DNA of 64,000 nucleotides from Euphorbia lathyris (taxonomy: Eukaryota > Streptophyta > Magnoliopsida > Malpighiales > Euphorbiaceae), in contig NC_088911.1 in the NCBI RefSeq assembly GCF_963576675.1, positions 134,729,929 to 134,793,928 on the forward strand. The letters are read 5' to 3'. Within the stretch, counting starts at the first letter, position 1. Every line of letters starts with the position of its first letter. This document shows, in pieces, positions 22,641-32,575 of the stretch. The translations under genes were made by a program, and so were the position numbers. Below the pieces are notes generated by a model. The model was not told where the DNA came from and made no database searches. It was given only the letters and a program-made list of their open reading frames with translations.

Positions 22641-23100
22641 AAGTAATAGATATCGTAATAATCTAAGGCCTATAACCTTAATGATACACCTATTCACCCT
22701 AAAGTTAATTGGTTATATGTTGTATCTCGAAATGGCTTTTAATATTAAGCATGTAAAACATGTAAGAGTATGTATGTACATGAACGTGTGAAGTCGTCTT
22801 TTCACATAAAGTAGTATGTTCATCCCATGTGGGAAACTTGTGAAAGGTTAAAAGATCTTATAATGTTTTGGGTCTTGTGAGCTTATGACATCAATCCCAA
22901 ATCAGTCATCTCAAAATTGTTTGTCATGGACGGGACTCGAACCCTCGACCGTTTCGTCCTAGAGGCTCTAATACCATATCATGAAACCGATTGAACTAAA
23001 AGCTCGAGCTGATAGTTAAGGCCCAATCATATATCTTATTTTAATCTCTGACAGATAAGATCCTATAAAAATCAAATAATCAATGTACAAGCACAAATAT
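22641..23100. repeat. TRIM-like fragment with primer-site-like motif in noncoding DNA
   Basis: At 22925-23035, read on the - strand, TTAACTATCAGCTCGAGC leads to TGGTATTAGAGCC and then CGAGGGTTCGAGTCC. The same arrangement recurs at about 41085-41180, 41285-41375 and 41400-41480. A TGGTATCAGAGC-like motif next to a short LTR-like end suggests miniature LTR elements (TRIM-type). No full unit was delimited. The rest of the interval shows nothing recognisable. Confidence 0.45.
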
Positions 23101-23109
23101 ATTATTTTT

Positions 23110-23498
23110 CGATCATCGTTCTCTGCTTAACATACAAAGCATGCTCATAAGGACATCTTGTGAAGCCATACTTCTAAAAATAGTCATGGATGTAAGAATA
23201 CCACGCCCTTAGAGCTTGCTTACATACAAAGCCTTTTTTAACTTCAACATCTCGTCTTTTTGACCTTTTATAATGTAACCTAATGGTTGATTCATATAAA
23301 TGTCTTCTTCAAAAGTTCCATGAAAGAACGCTGATTTCACATCCTTTTGATGAATTTTCCATCCTTGTTGAGCTACTAAGTAAATAACTAATCGAATTGT
23401 CTTCATGCGAACCACCAGAGCAAAAACTTCATCATAATCAATTGCAACCTTTTGAGAAAAACCTTTTACAATAAGACGAGCTTTGGTACAAAAAAAAA
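23110..23498 (-). pseudogene. copia reverse transcriptase fragment
   Basis: The - strand reads KARLIVKGFSQKVAIDYDEVF, VIYLVAQQGWKIHQKDVKSA, FFHGTFEEDIYMNQPLGY and then KKALYVSKQALRAWYSYIHDYF. This is the copia RT region from the ARLVAKG motif through the YGLKQ region, here changed to YVSKQ. It is cut at both ends and has a stop. Its sequence differs from the 21 kb element, so it is an independent relic. Confidence 0.85.
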
Positions 23499-23554
23499 TC
23501 CCACCTTTTTCAAAAATAATAAAAAAAATGTAATGCACTCATTGTGGATGCTCT

Positions 23555-24312
23555 AATAAGCTCTTTCAAGCATCGCATCACCAAACACCACTATTGTAGG
23601 TTTGACCAGTCAAAACCTCTAAAGTGGCTCAAGACTCTACTTTTAATTGAAAAGACTCTTTACCAAAAAATGAGTTTTTTCAAAATTAGCTTTTCTAATA
23701 GGCTCTTTCAAACCCCTCTTCACCAAACACCAACGTTTGAGGTTTGACTAGTCAAAACCTCTACTTTTACTCCAAAAGACTCTGTACCAAACAGAAGATT
23801 TAAAAAAAAAATAGTAATAATAATAATAATAAAAAAAGCTAATAAACTCTTTCAACTGTGTACACATGCCGTATTTCTCACTGAGTACAGACTTTAATTA
23901 AAGCCACCTATCCGGATTACTCTTGATGGATACTAATAATATTATAATTTCATAATATAACTTAAAATCAGAAATATATATATGTAACTCATAAATCAAC
24001 ATCATAAAATTTCCCAAGTACCTTTCTAAGTTCCATCTTTCAAAATATCAATTCTTATACAAGTATTATTCAAATATACTCAAATTCACCAAAACAATTT
24101 AAGAAAAACCGAAATAATATATATACATATACATGTATATACATTTGTGTATAAATTAAGTTCAATAAGGCTTAATATACACTTCTTTAATTATATATAT
24201 TAAAAACATCATATCTTGTAAAAACTATTAATGAAATAGTTTGAAATACCCTATTTTGAAAAGGCTCATGTTTGGTACATAGCCTTTTGGAGTAAAATTA
24301 GAGGTTTGAGTG
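23555..24312. mobile_element. Possible MITE with internal direct duplication
   Basis: Two direct copies of a unit (about 23557-23630 and 23693-23770) contain ACCAAACACC and GGTTTGAC(C/T)AGTCAAAACCTCTA. An inverted counterpart at 24262-24312 reads TTTGGTACATAGCCTTTTGG then AGTAAAATTAGAGG. This suggests a short inverted-repeat element with a duplicated arm. Boundaries and target duplication were not resolved. Confidence 0.4.
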
Positions 24313-25058
24313 TCACATCCGTGTCCTTAATTTTAGTTATTATACCCTAATATTAGGTTATATTATAGTTATTTATTGATTAATGAGTTAATCGGGTATC
24401 ATGTATATAGTTTGGAGGGTAATTTCATACCTTTAGTATCAAATTAAAAGTTTAGGGCAAGTTTTAAAAGAAGCTACAGTTTAGAAGGATCCAAAGGAAT
24501 ATTTTCCCTTATTGGGAAGACAAAAAAACACAATTCAAGGATTCATTTTCGTGGTTATCCATGGCTGATGCATTATTTTTTTTTTTTATTTATTTTTTTT
24601 AAGGGTTATCATTAATACAAGCAATAATTATTTAGTATAAGAGACTAATATATATATTTTATGAATGGCCAATTTGATCTAAAATTTACGGTTTTGAGAA
24701 AAAAAAACAATTCATATTTCAAAAAAAGCAAAAGTGCGGAATGTTTCAGGTACATCAATTCATAGTTCTTATATTGGTTTTTCATATCAGTCGGAAAACA
24801 TCAATTCACGTTTGGATAAATGTATTGTAACCCCCACTCAAATTATAAAATAATAGAAATAAAGTTATAAACATCTTTTCTACAAAGAGAATAATTTATA
24901 GGTTAAAAACTAATTCCATTTGTAATATAATATGTTTTAAGAGGTTATGATAGACATTGGATTCAAAAGTTTAAAGATTGGTAGATTAAGTAAAAATATA
25001 ATAATATATGGTTGAGATAGATAGAATAATAAAACCATCCTATTAACAGCCTCAGAAA
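24313..25058. other. AT-rich noncoding stretch
   Basis: No gene or bounded repeat was seen. Confidence 0.4.
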
Positions 25059-25405
25059 TTATTGATCCTTCTCTTCCCAGATATCATACTCCGGATTATC
25101 AGCTCCTGTGGGCAACTGTTTTGGTGGTGGTGTTTTGCTTGCATCAAGATGATGTGCCAACCTTTGGCCTTTGATAACAGGCATCAATTGAGCTTTCCAC
25201 AATAAATAATTTGTGGAAGTTAATTTTTCTGAAATTTGGGTAGAAATGGAAGAGAAGGGATGTGAGATGCGGTGTTTGTTGAATTCAGAGTGGCGAGGAG
25301 GTTCCATTTGCGGCAGCCATGGAAATTTTAGAGAGAGAGTTTCAAAATTTTAGAGAGAGAAAGGAGCAGGGTTGATTAAACCACGTGAAAGCTCTGATAC
25401 CATAT
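25059..25405 (-). pseudogene. copia 5' end: primer site and gag N-terminus
   Basis: On the - strand the primer-binding site TGGTATCAGAGC (25402 to 25391) lies upstream of a short gag frame starting at 25307. That frame encodes MEPPRHSEFNKHRISHPFSS, then KLTSTNYLLWKAQLMPVIKG, the gag N-terminal motif of plant copia elements, and ends at 25059 after 82 residues. LTR-like sequence probably extends to about 25520. The rest of the element is gone. Confidence 0.85.
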
Positions 25406-25596
25406 ATAATTGAACTCTCAATGATCATTTCAGTATATTGGGTTAGCTTTAAATAAGCTCTAATTCAAATTACAAAAGACTGATTCAAGGCTTATCTTGA
25501 CTGAGTGACTAATTACATCTGTATCCTTATCAGACATGTCCATTTTGTAATAATATGTAACCCATTCTTCTACATGCAAATACATATTCATTGCAG

Positions 25597-25701
25597 GGTA
25601 GAGATAGGGGCTCCAACCTCAACTGCCGGAATCACCCCTATCAAGTATGGTTTCAGGCCTCCCTTTATGCACAAGATTGGGATTGAGAGTGTCAATGTAG
25701 G
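25597..25701 (+). other. Orphan exon-like sequence
   Basis: 105 bp are bounded by a good acceptor (ATATTCATTGCAG) and a donor (GTGAGA). The block is GC-richer than its surroundings and open in one frame, reading VEIGAPTSTAGITPIKYG then FRPPFMHKIGIESVNV. Both splice sites are in the same phase, so the block could be a symmetric internal exon. No neighbouring exons were found. It may be a remnant of a lost gene or a fragment carried by a transposon. The protein was not recognised. Confidence 0.35.
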
Positions 25702-25739
25702 GTGAGAATTTTGTTTTCATAATGCATGCGTCTGCATGT

Positions 25740-26352
25740 ATTGGATTCACATCTTACTAATAAGCCACAATCACTCCCTCTCCATTTCCGATGTGGGATT
25801 CAGTTCATTCCTGCCCCCATCGCCATCCCTTAAGGCGGCTCCTTGCTCAAGCCTTCTTACCCCGGCGCCACCCACTCTAAACCGGGTCGTTCCACATAAA
25901 GCCTCAAGGCCACGTAGAGACTTATGAGAGGAGTCACATGTTCCATTTATTGGAACCCCAAAAATGACTAGACTTGTTCAAGGATGTGCTCAGGCCGAGC
26001 CTATTGGGTTCTTACCTAAAAATACTTAACCCAAACCCATCCAGCCCACTTCATAGGATAGAAATTGCATATTTAGTTTGTTAATCACATTGTATTGGAC
26101 GGTTGTTCCAAACCCTAATTATTTAGAAAATAGACTTAATTGGATTTCTGTTTTTCTTTTTTAACAATAATTTTCAAGGACATAACCTTTGGGTTGAGTT
26201 GTTTAATTTATTGGTCCCGGTAGTATCTCATACTATTTTCTGTTAGTCATAAATTTTTTGAATGCTTGTAAATTGATTTTTATGCACAAATTGTGCATAT
26301 TTTTTAGGCATATATAAAATAAAGTAAAACACTAAATTAAACACTAGCTGTT
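25740..26352. other. Noncoding interval 3' of the response regulator
   Basis: A GC-rich patch at 25785-25925, with CCGATGTGGGATTCAGTTC, resembles part of a miniature LTR element, without a delimited unit. The rest is AT-rich and contains the 3' flank of the gene on the - strand. Confidence 0.35.
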
Positions 26353-28509
26353 TCAAAGCAATCCATCAGTGAGCCATTTACAATACCGATCAAGATCACT
26401 AGGATTCGGTTCAACTGTGGTTCCGTCGTCCTCGAGAATATTCAACACTTGTTCGTATGGATCACCATCTTCCTTCTCATTACTCGTCTCCAATCTCGAC
26501 ATGTTTCGTGAACTCGGTTTCATAATATCTTCTATATTAGGCATTTCAACCGGAAGGGGGTTTAAGGTTTCATTCAACCATTCATCCCAGTCATCATCAT
26601 TATATACCTTTTCATCACTTGCTGAATTATTCTTTGAAACACCCGTAGCATCAACGGAGCTACTCGGAATATCAAACCCCGGTGCACGATCAAATTCTTG
26701 CGTTTTCGTACTCAATATTACGTCCTTTTTCGATGTTTCACATTGAGGTTTGCTAGGAAATGTCTTTAATATCTGAAGTAAACTTCCTGTAATCATAAAA
26801 GTAACACAGTAAATTTATTCAAAATTGAAGGAAAAATATAAGTTAAAATAAAAAAAAATTACCACTAGTCCGAGGTGTGCATTGATATGAGTCACTAGAC
26901 TTCTGCTCAAGGGTTTGTAAATTTCTGGCAGAACCATGGATATTAGATGATCTAGTTACTGCAGGTAAATCAGTAATTCCATTTTGGCAAATTTGCTGCA
27001 CTTGAGATCTATATTTCTGAAAATAAAAGTAACTTTGTCAAAATTATACATCAAATCACAAAAAAAAAAAAAAAAAATTACTAAGCTATTTAAAACAAAT
27101 TAGGGTTAGTTCGAGTCAAATTTTGCCCTAAGTTTTTCGGCGGGTTTAATTATTTATTTCCGAAATAAAAATGAACAAAAGAAAACCTGAAGATGGCTTG
27201 CAACTTGGTGTGTCGTCAAATGAGGCACATTCTCCAAATTTGCTGCAGGTAAATCAGTGATTCCATTTGTGCAAATTTGCTGCACTTGAGATCTATATTT
27301 CTGAAATCAAAAGTAAATTTGTCACAATTATACATCAAAAAAAAAAAAAAAAGAATTTACTAAGCTATTTAAAACAAATTAGGGTTAGTTCGGGTTTATT
27401 TATTTATTTTCGCAATAAAAATGAACAAAAGAAAACCTGAAGATGGCTTGCAACTTGGCGTGTCGTCAAATGAGGCACATCCATTAATTGCAATATATGT
27501 TTTGGACGAGCATCTGCATTTTACACAAAAAAAATGATACGGAATAAATATATACGAAAATTTAAGAATTTTATAGTGTGACATAATAATTAATTATAAG
27601 GGGCGGTCCGGTGCACTACGCGTCCCCGCTGAGCGAGGGTCCGGGGAGGGGTCCCACTACAAGGGTGTACTGGGAGCAAGACTTCCCCTCAAATGGCCGC
27701 TCCTTTGACTCGAACTCGTGACCTCTTGGTCACACGACAAAAACGTTTACCGTTTCGCCAATTATAGTGAGAAAGAAATATTACGCTGATCACCCAATTT
27801 ACTAATAGCCGCTGTAAATTTGATGTGTAGTTCTGGAGTCCAAACAACTCGAGACTTTCGCTCAGACGAGTTACTGTTAGGGTTACCAGTAGAATTATTG
27901 ACTTGTTCATGAGTGATTTTAACTCTTTTCTCCTTCATAAATTGGCCTTGTTCATCCTCATCAGGGCTCTTCCTTTTGGATCCATTTTCGTTTTGAATAT
28001 TATTCATTCCATGATCATGAGACCTATACATGTCTCCTGATTGAGTTTTTATGACATTTTTCTTCCTGTATGCATATTGCCATATGTGTTTCAGGTCATC
28101 CACAGATATTTTTCCACCCAGATATAGGGATGCTCCTTCACTTATGGCTTTGACACCATCATTTACTCTACTTTCTGAAGAAACCACTGCATCAAAAATA
28201 TAAATAAACAAATAAATATAAAAATATAAAAAATAGAGCTAAAACCTACTGCATTTTTTATTTAATACATATATACATGTAAAAAAATGTATCTAATAAG
28301 TATATATAAAGCAATAAAATAAAATTCCTAATTCATATATATTATATTTGGTTTTCGTGAATTTTCAATATATATATTTATTTAATATATACATACAAAA
28401 AAATATAATTTCACTCGATTTCACTCAATTTTTGTCAATTGCACTTATTTTCAGTAATTTTCATATAATTTCATTAATTTGCACCTAACATATAAACAAA
28501 TCTTCCACA

Positions 28510-28566
<57 letters not shown>

Positions 28567-29450
28567 TTTTCATGAATTTCCAATATATATATTTATTTAT
28601 TACGTAGATATGTATAAAAAATACAATTTCAGCCTATTTCACTCAATTTCATTCAATTGCACCTATTTTCAGCGACTTTCATATAATTTCATTCACTTCC
28701 ACCAAACATATAAAATAAGATTCCAAATAGATACATATATATGGTTTTATATATTTGGTTTTCATGAATTTCCAATATATATTTTTATTTAATACATATA
28801 TACATATAAAAAAAATATAATTTCAGTCTATTTCACTCTTTTTAGTCAATTGCACCTATTTTCAGTGAGTTTCATATACAACAATGTACATATATTAGCA
28901 ACAAAATTATTTGAATTAATTAGGTTAAAGTTAAGGTGTAGCTCACTTATAACAGGAATTTGCTTCTCTACTAGTCGCTGAAGAAATTCAAGAGAGTTCA
29001 TATCTGATATATTCACATTTGCCATCACAAGTTGGAATCTGTCCTTTTGCTCTTCAACCATGGACAATGCAGAAGTGGCTAGATCAGTGGTTGTCACTGA
29101 AAAAAAAAATTAATTTGTAGAGGAAAGTTATTAGTAATCAGAATAGGAAAGATTATTTAGGAAAACCAAATGTTTACCAAAATAATAATGAAAAAAAATC
29201 ATTGTATTTGGGAAAATTCAAATAATAACAAATAGTTAGGATTATAGCTTCTGTGAAAATTCAAAAACTCAAGAACATTTGATGAAAATTACTCAAAATT
29301 TAAATTCTCAAATCAAAAAATAAGTTTACCTTTGTAGGCAAATAGTTGAAGCATGGATGCTAAGTACATGAGAGATATTTTATCACTATCCACCACCAGA
29401 ATTCTTAATCCTCTAGTAAAACTAGGTACAAATCTACTCATGTCTGCCAT
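26353..29450 (-). CDS. Type-B-like response regulator with GARP/Myb domain, atypical receiver
   Basis: Seven exons fit in phase: 29450-29330, 29096-28947, 28186-27785, 27513-27437, 27300-27187, 27016-26863 and 26786-26353. They give 483 residues. The N-terminal receiver (about 14-130) starts with LRILVVDSDKISLMYLASML. In cytokinin-type regulators the motif ISDVHMPDMDG carries the phospho-acceptor Asp; here it reads MANVNISDMNS, with Asn at that place. The conserved Lys of LLKP is also replaced (LGGK). A GARP DNA-binding domain follows (SRVVWTPELHIKFTAAI, HARPKHILQLMDVPHLTTRQ, VASHLQKYR), then an acidic C-terminal region. Exon 5 repeats the HLTTxQVASHLQ helix. It is likely a nuclear transcription factor that does not depend on phosphorelay. 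Start ATG 29450 is the first Met before the receiver. It may be a functional pseudo-response regulator or a decaying paralogue. Confidence 0.85.
26962..27475 (-). repeat. Intragenic tandem duplication creating exon 5
   Basis: About 230-270 bp spanning the start of one exon, an intron and the end of another are present twice (26962-27230 and 27243-27475), differing mainly by small indels. The copies keep both splice borders, so the gene gained exon 5 (27187-27300). That exon fuses a duplicated KYRSQVQQIC start to a duplicated PHLTTHQVASHLQ end, keeping the reading frame. Confidence 0.88.
27599..27759 (-). mobile_element. Au-like SINE in intron 3 of the response regulator
   Basis: On the - strand the block reads GGCGAAACGGTAAACG, then GTGACCAAGAGGTCACGAGT, TTCGAGTC (an RNA polymerase III B-box-like motif), CCCCGGACCCTCGCTCAGCG and GTGCACCGGACCGCCCC. 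The tail ...CCCGGACCC...GTGCACCGG.CCGCCC is the signature of the plant Au SINE family. It is flanked by an AATTATA direct repeat (27592-27598 and 27760-27766). Confidence 0.82.
28258..28870 (-). repeat. Three-copy tandem repeat and (TA)n tract in intron 2
   Basis: Three related units near 28397, 28615 and 28806 each contain TATTTCACTC, TCAATTGCAC(C/T)TATTTTCAG and TTTCATATAATTTC. The spacing is about 190-220 bp. A long (TA)n microsatellite (28516-28565) separates the first two. The whole block lies inside the 760-bp intron 2. Confidence 0.8.
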
Positions 29451-29934
29451 GTTTTTGAATTACTCAGCCAATCTTCCTTTCCTGTTGCTAAAAACTTAGA
29501 AGAAAGAACAGAAAATGAGAAAGAAGTGAAAAATGTTTGAGTTTGGGGGAAAATTAAAATAATGAAAACAATTTATACCATGAAATTTTAATTTTAATTT
29601 GACTCAAATTACTAAATTAGTGGACTCAATTGACCAATTTAAGGAATTAGCTAATTAGTGGATTATAACGGTTGAATATCAAAGGGTTGATTTGACCAGA
29701 CTGGAGTCACTTATGGTAATTTCTTTTCTTTCTTTTTTCTAATGAAAAACAGTAATTTTGCAGATTTTATTTTCCATGTAAAAAAATTCAAAAGTCACAT
29801 CCTATGGTAAAAGAAAAACAAGGCAGTCAACAAATAACATTGAAAATTTTATTTTTCAATGTTTTGTTAAGGTAATTTTAGTTGGCACCCAAGAATCTGC
29901 CTGCTTATAAGCATGCTAAATTTATTTTCTTTTT

Positions 29935-29935
29935 C

Positions 29936-29984
<49 letters not shown>
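29935..29984. repeat. (TTA)n microsatellite
   Basis: About sixteen uninterrupted TTA units lie just left of the 8-bp repeat that flanks the Mutator-like element. Confidence 0.95.
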
Positions 29985-29986
<2 letters not shown>

Positions 29987-30109
29987 CAATTTTATTTGGG
30001 TTAAAATAGGGTGTTGTTAAACATAGCCTCAATTTCTCACCCCTATCCCCGTGAAAGGACGAAAATACCCTTACATCTTTTGACGTAGGAAATTGAGGCA
30101 TTTTCCTCT

Positions 30110-30250
30110 CCCGACACGCGGGCGTGAGGTAATCACGCCTCACCACAAGGTGAGGCGTAAGGCTATCACGCCTCACCACATGGTGAAGCGTGATAGCCTC
30201 ACGCCTCACCTTGTGGTGGGGTGTGATTACCTCACGCCTGCGTGCCGGGA
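30110..30250. repeat. GC-rich palindrome in the left arm of the Mutator-like element
   Basis: CCCGACACGCGGGCGTGAGG at about 30110 pairs with the sequence ending CGTGCCGGG near 30249. The arms contain GCGTGAGGTAATCACGCCTC and ATCACGCCTCACCACA, giving a nearly perfect hairpin with little loop. Chance open frames in it are repeats of the palindrome. Confidence 0.85.
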
Positions 30251-30453
30251 TGGAGGAAATAAAATTAAATGGAACGGATTACTCGGATTACTCGAATTAT
30301 TGCGGATTACTCGAATTATTGCGATTAATCGAATTAACCTTTTACAAATAAGCTTTTACCCGGATTAACCTTTGAGAAATAAAAATTAACAACATAAACA
30401 CTAAAATTAATTAATATACAAAAAATAGTACATATAATCTCAAAACTTCTGGG

Positions 30454-31575
30454 TTAGACTATGCTTACTTTGTTTTTGACAAAATAAGCCTTACTTTGTT
30501 TTTACCACCATTGGATGAACTTACACTACAAGAAATCGCTCTTTTTGTGGGGAATATCTAGTGGGGAGATATTATTCGCCACTAAAATTAATAGATTTGT
30601 GGGGAATACATATTCGCCACTGATCATAAGATTTCAGTGGGGAATTTACTTGTTCCCCACATAAAATGATATATCGGTGGGGAAATAATATATTCGACAT
30701 AAAAACATAATATATAGTGGTGAAATTTTAATTCGCCATAAAATTGGATATATTTTTGTATGGAATTAAGGTGTTCCCCATAAAATAATGCATGTCTTAG
30801 TGGCGAACAAATTAATTCCACACATAAATCCCTTATAGTGACGGATTATAAATTCTCATAAAATTGTATTATATTTATGTGGCGTTTTAAATGATTTTTC
30901 CCATTATAAAAAAATTGTGTATGTGCCATTGCTTTATTATTTGTCTTTTATATAACATTATATATTAGTGGGGATTCAAATAATTTGTCATAGTTAACAT
31001 CATATATTGTGGGATGTTGTATATTCGCTATAGAAAAATATATATATTGTGAGGATTCTGAATCTCCTCACTAATGCATATGCACTGTAGTGGCGATATA
31101 ATTTAATTTCTCACAATAAAGCTAAATAACAGCCCCAATTTTAAATGGTAATAAAAAAAATTCGCATTCTTTTCAACTTATTAGTGGCGGTATAATGTGT
31201 TCCACATAAACTATGATTTTTTTGTGGCGAATTTATTTCCCACAAAACTAAATATTAAACAAAACAAAATATTTATCCGTGGGGAAATAAATGAAATAAG
31301 TGATGATATGTATTTCGCCACAATATGATACCCAATCGTGGCGAAACGAAAATTTGCCATAAACACCTACTGTGGCGCCTATAGGGTGTCGAACTGAGGA
31401 CGAAGTATGATTTCACCACTAAGATATTTTGTGGCGAAAAAATAGCATTTAGTGGCAAAATATTTCTCCACAAAACGCCGGATTTCTTGTAGTGTTACTT
31501 TGTTAAAGTCCACCATCATCCAATGGTGAAGAAAACAAAGTAAGTTTTACTTTGTCAAAAACAAAGTAACCATAA
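30454..31575. mobile_element. Small palindromic MITE split by the CACTA element
   Basis: The left half (CTATGCTTACTTTGTTTTTG ... CCACCATTGGATGAACT) and right half (AAGTCCACCATCATCCAATG ... CAAAGTAAC) form one palindrome interrupted at TTA by the CACTA insertion. An uninterrupted copy of the same family lies at 35540-35654. Confidence 0.75.
30524..31494. mobile_element. Non-autonomous CACTA (En/Spm) element
   Basis: Terminal repeats CACTACAAGAAATC (30524) and GATTTCTTGTAGTG (ending 31494) are flanked by the 3-bp duplication TTA (30521-30523 and 31495-31497). The 971-bp interior is filled with many copies of GTGGGGAAT-like and ATTCGCCAC-like motifs in both orientations. These are the subterminal transposase-binding repeats typical of CACTA elements. 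No transposase frame is present. Confidence 0.92.
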
Positions 31576-31612
31576 AAGACACCCAAAACTTCTAGTACAA
31601 TAAAAACAGATA

Positions 31613-31837
31613 TCAGTTCGCCCGGCGCCACGCGTCCATGAACTCATCCATCTCTCCCCTAATAACTGGAGCCTCCTCATCATATCGGCCGGCGGCCGAT
31701 CGCTGAGTGATACGCCACAACCAGCTAACCCACTGCAGAAAAATAAATATTAAAAAACAAACATATGTAAACTAATAATAAATAATAATAAACTTACATA
31801 TTCGATGTTGGAGCGAGCAAGTTGGACCGGTCCATCT
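31613..31837 (-). pseudogene. Two-exon 3' gene fragment inside the Mutator-like element
   Basis: On the - strand a short exon (31835-31798, DGPVQLARSNIEY) is bounded by TGTGTAG and the donor GTAAGT. It splices in phase across a 65-bp intron ending TTTTTCTGCAG to a last exon (31732-31613). That exon encodes WVSWLWRITQRSAAGRYDEE then APVIRGEMDEFMDAWRRAN and a stop. The GC-rich codons and good splice signals set it apart from its AT-rich surroundings. It may be the end of a protein encoded by the element or a captured host gene. The WxxRIT ending is loosely reminiscent of plant mobile domain proteins. Confidence 0.5.
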
Positions 31838-31839
31838 AC

Positions 31840-32420
31840 ACATAAAAAGTTAAACAAAACTAAATTTAACAATAATAAAAGTTACTATAACTAAATTTAC
31901 CTATTATTAACATTATACAACTTACAATATAAAAATTTAAATAAAATTAAATTAAACAAAATTCAATTGACGAAATTATAATATATGAAAACTAAATTTA
32001 ACTACAATTAACATTATACAACATAAAAATTAAAACTAAATTAAATTAAATTAAATTAAACTAAATAAAATTCAATTGACCAAATTATAATATACCAAAA
32101 TTAAATTTAACTATAATTAATATTATGCAACATAAAAATTAAAACTAAATTAAATTAAACAAATTAAAATATAGAACAACTAAATCTACCTAAAATGAAT
32201 AATATACAACATAAAAACGTAAACTAAAATAAATTAAACAAAATACAATATACGACAACTAAATTTTACCTAAAATTAAACAAAATCACATTAATTTAAA
32301 TAAAATACTATTACGACAACTAAATTTACCTAAAATTAAACAAAATCAAATTAATTTAAACAAATAAGATTTATTAAAATGTTTAACGAAAACAAATCTA
32401 TTTTTAAAAAAAACCCGAAA
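31840..32420. repeat. AT-rich degenerate tandem repeat
   Basis: Repeated phrases such as AAACTAAATT(T/A)A, AAATTAAACAAAAT and ACAACATAAAAA recur every 60-90 bp. It is noncoding filler between the two gene-end remnants of the Mutator-like element. Confidence 0.6.
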
Positions 32421-32427
32421 TAGAGGC

Positions 32428-32575
32428 GGGCGTGAGCCCATCACATCGCACCACAGGTGCGGCGTCACGCCCGCACCTATGGTGCGGCGTATGAATATCA
32501 CGTTGTACTATAGGTGCAGCGTGATATTCATACGCCGCACCATAGGTGCGGGCGTGATAACCTCATGACCCATGC
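32428..32575. repeat. GC-rich palindrome in the right arm of the Mutator-like element
   Basis: GCGGGCGTGAGCCCATCAC at the left and GGGCGTGATAACCTCATG at the right enclose arms with GCACCATAGGTGCGGGCGTG and ACGCCGCACC/GGTGCGGCGT. Its style matches the palindrome at 30.11-30.25 kb near the other end. Confidence 0.75.

Noticed and set aside
22925..22995. Possible tRNA gene or SINE, from GGTTCGAGTCC-like and TGGTATTAGAGCC-like motifs
   Set aside because: No cloverleaf can be formed. The motif order matches an LTR end plus primer-binding site, and three related copies near 41.1-41.5 kb support a TRIM-like element.
28846..28944. Extension of the receiver frame past the exon 2 donor
   Set aside because: It reads into intron sequence. 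The GTGAG donor at 28946-28942 joins in phase to exon 3, restoring the PVIMVSSES core of the receiver.
29922..30368. Two open frames with repeated RREAITLHHVVRRDSLTPHL-like text
   Set aside because: The repetition comes from the GC-rich palindrome read on both strands, and one frame ends in poly-Asn from the (TTA)n tract. This is not a protein gene.
31020..31480. CRISPR-like array from regularly spaced GTGGGGAA/TTCGCCAC motifs
   Set aside because: The repeats are degenerate, in both orientations and irregularly spaced, inside defined CACTA termini. The genome is also eukaryotic.
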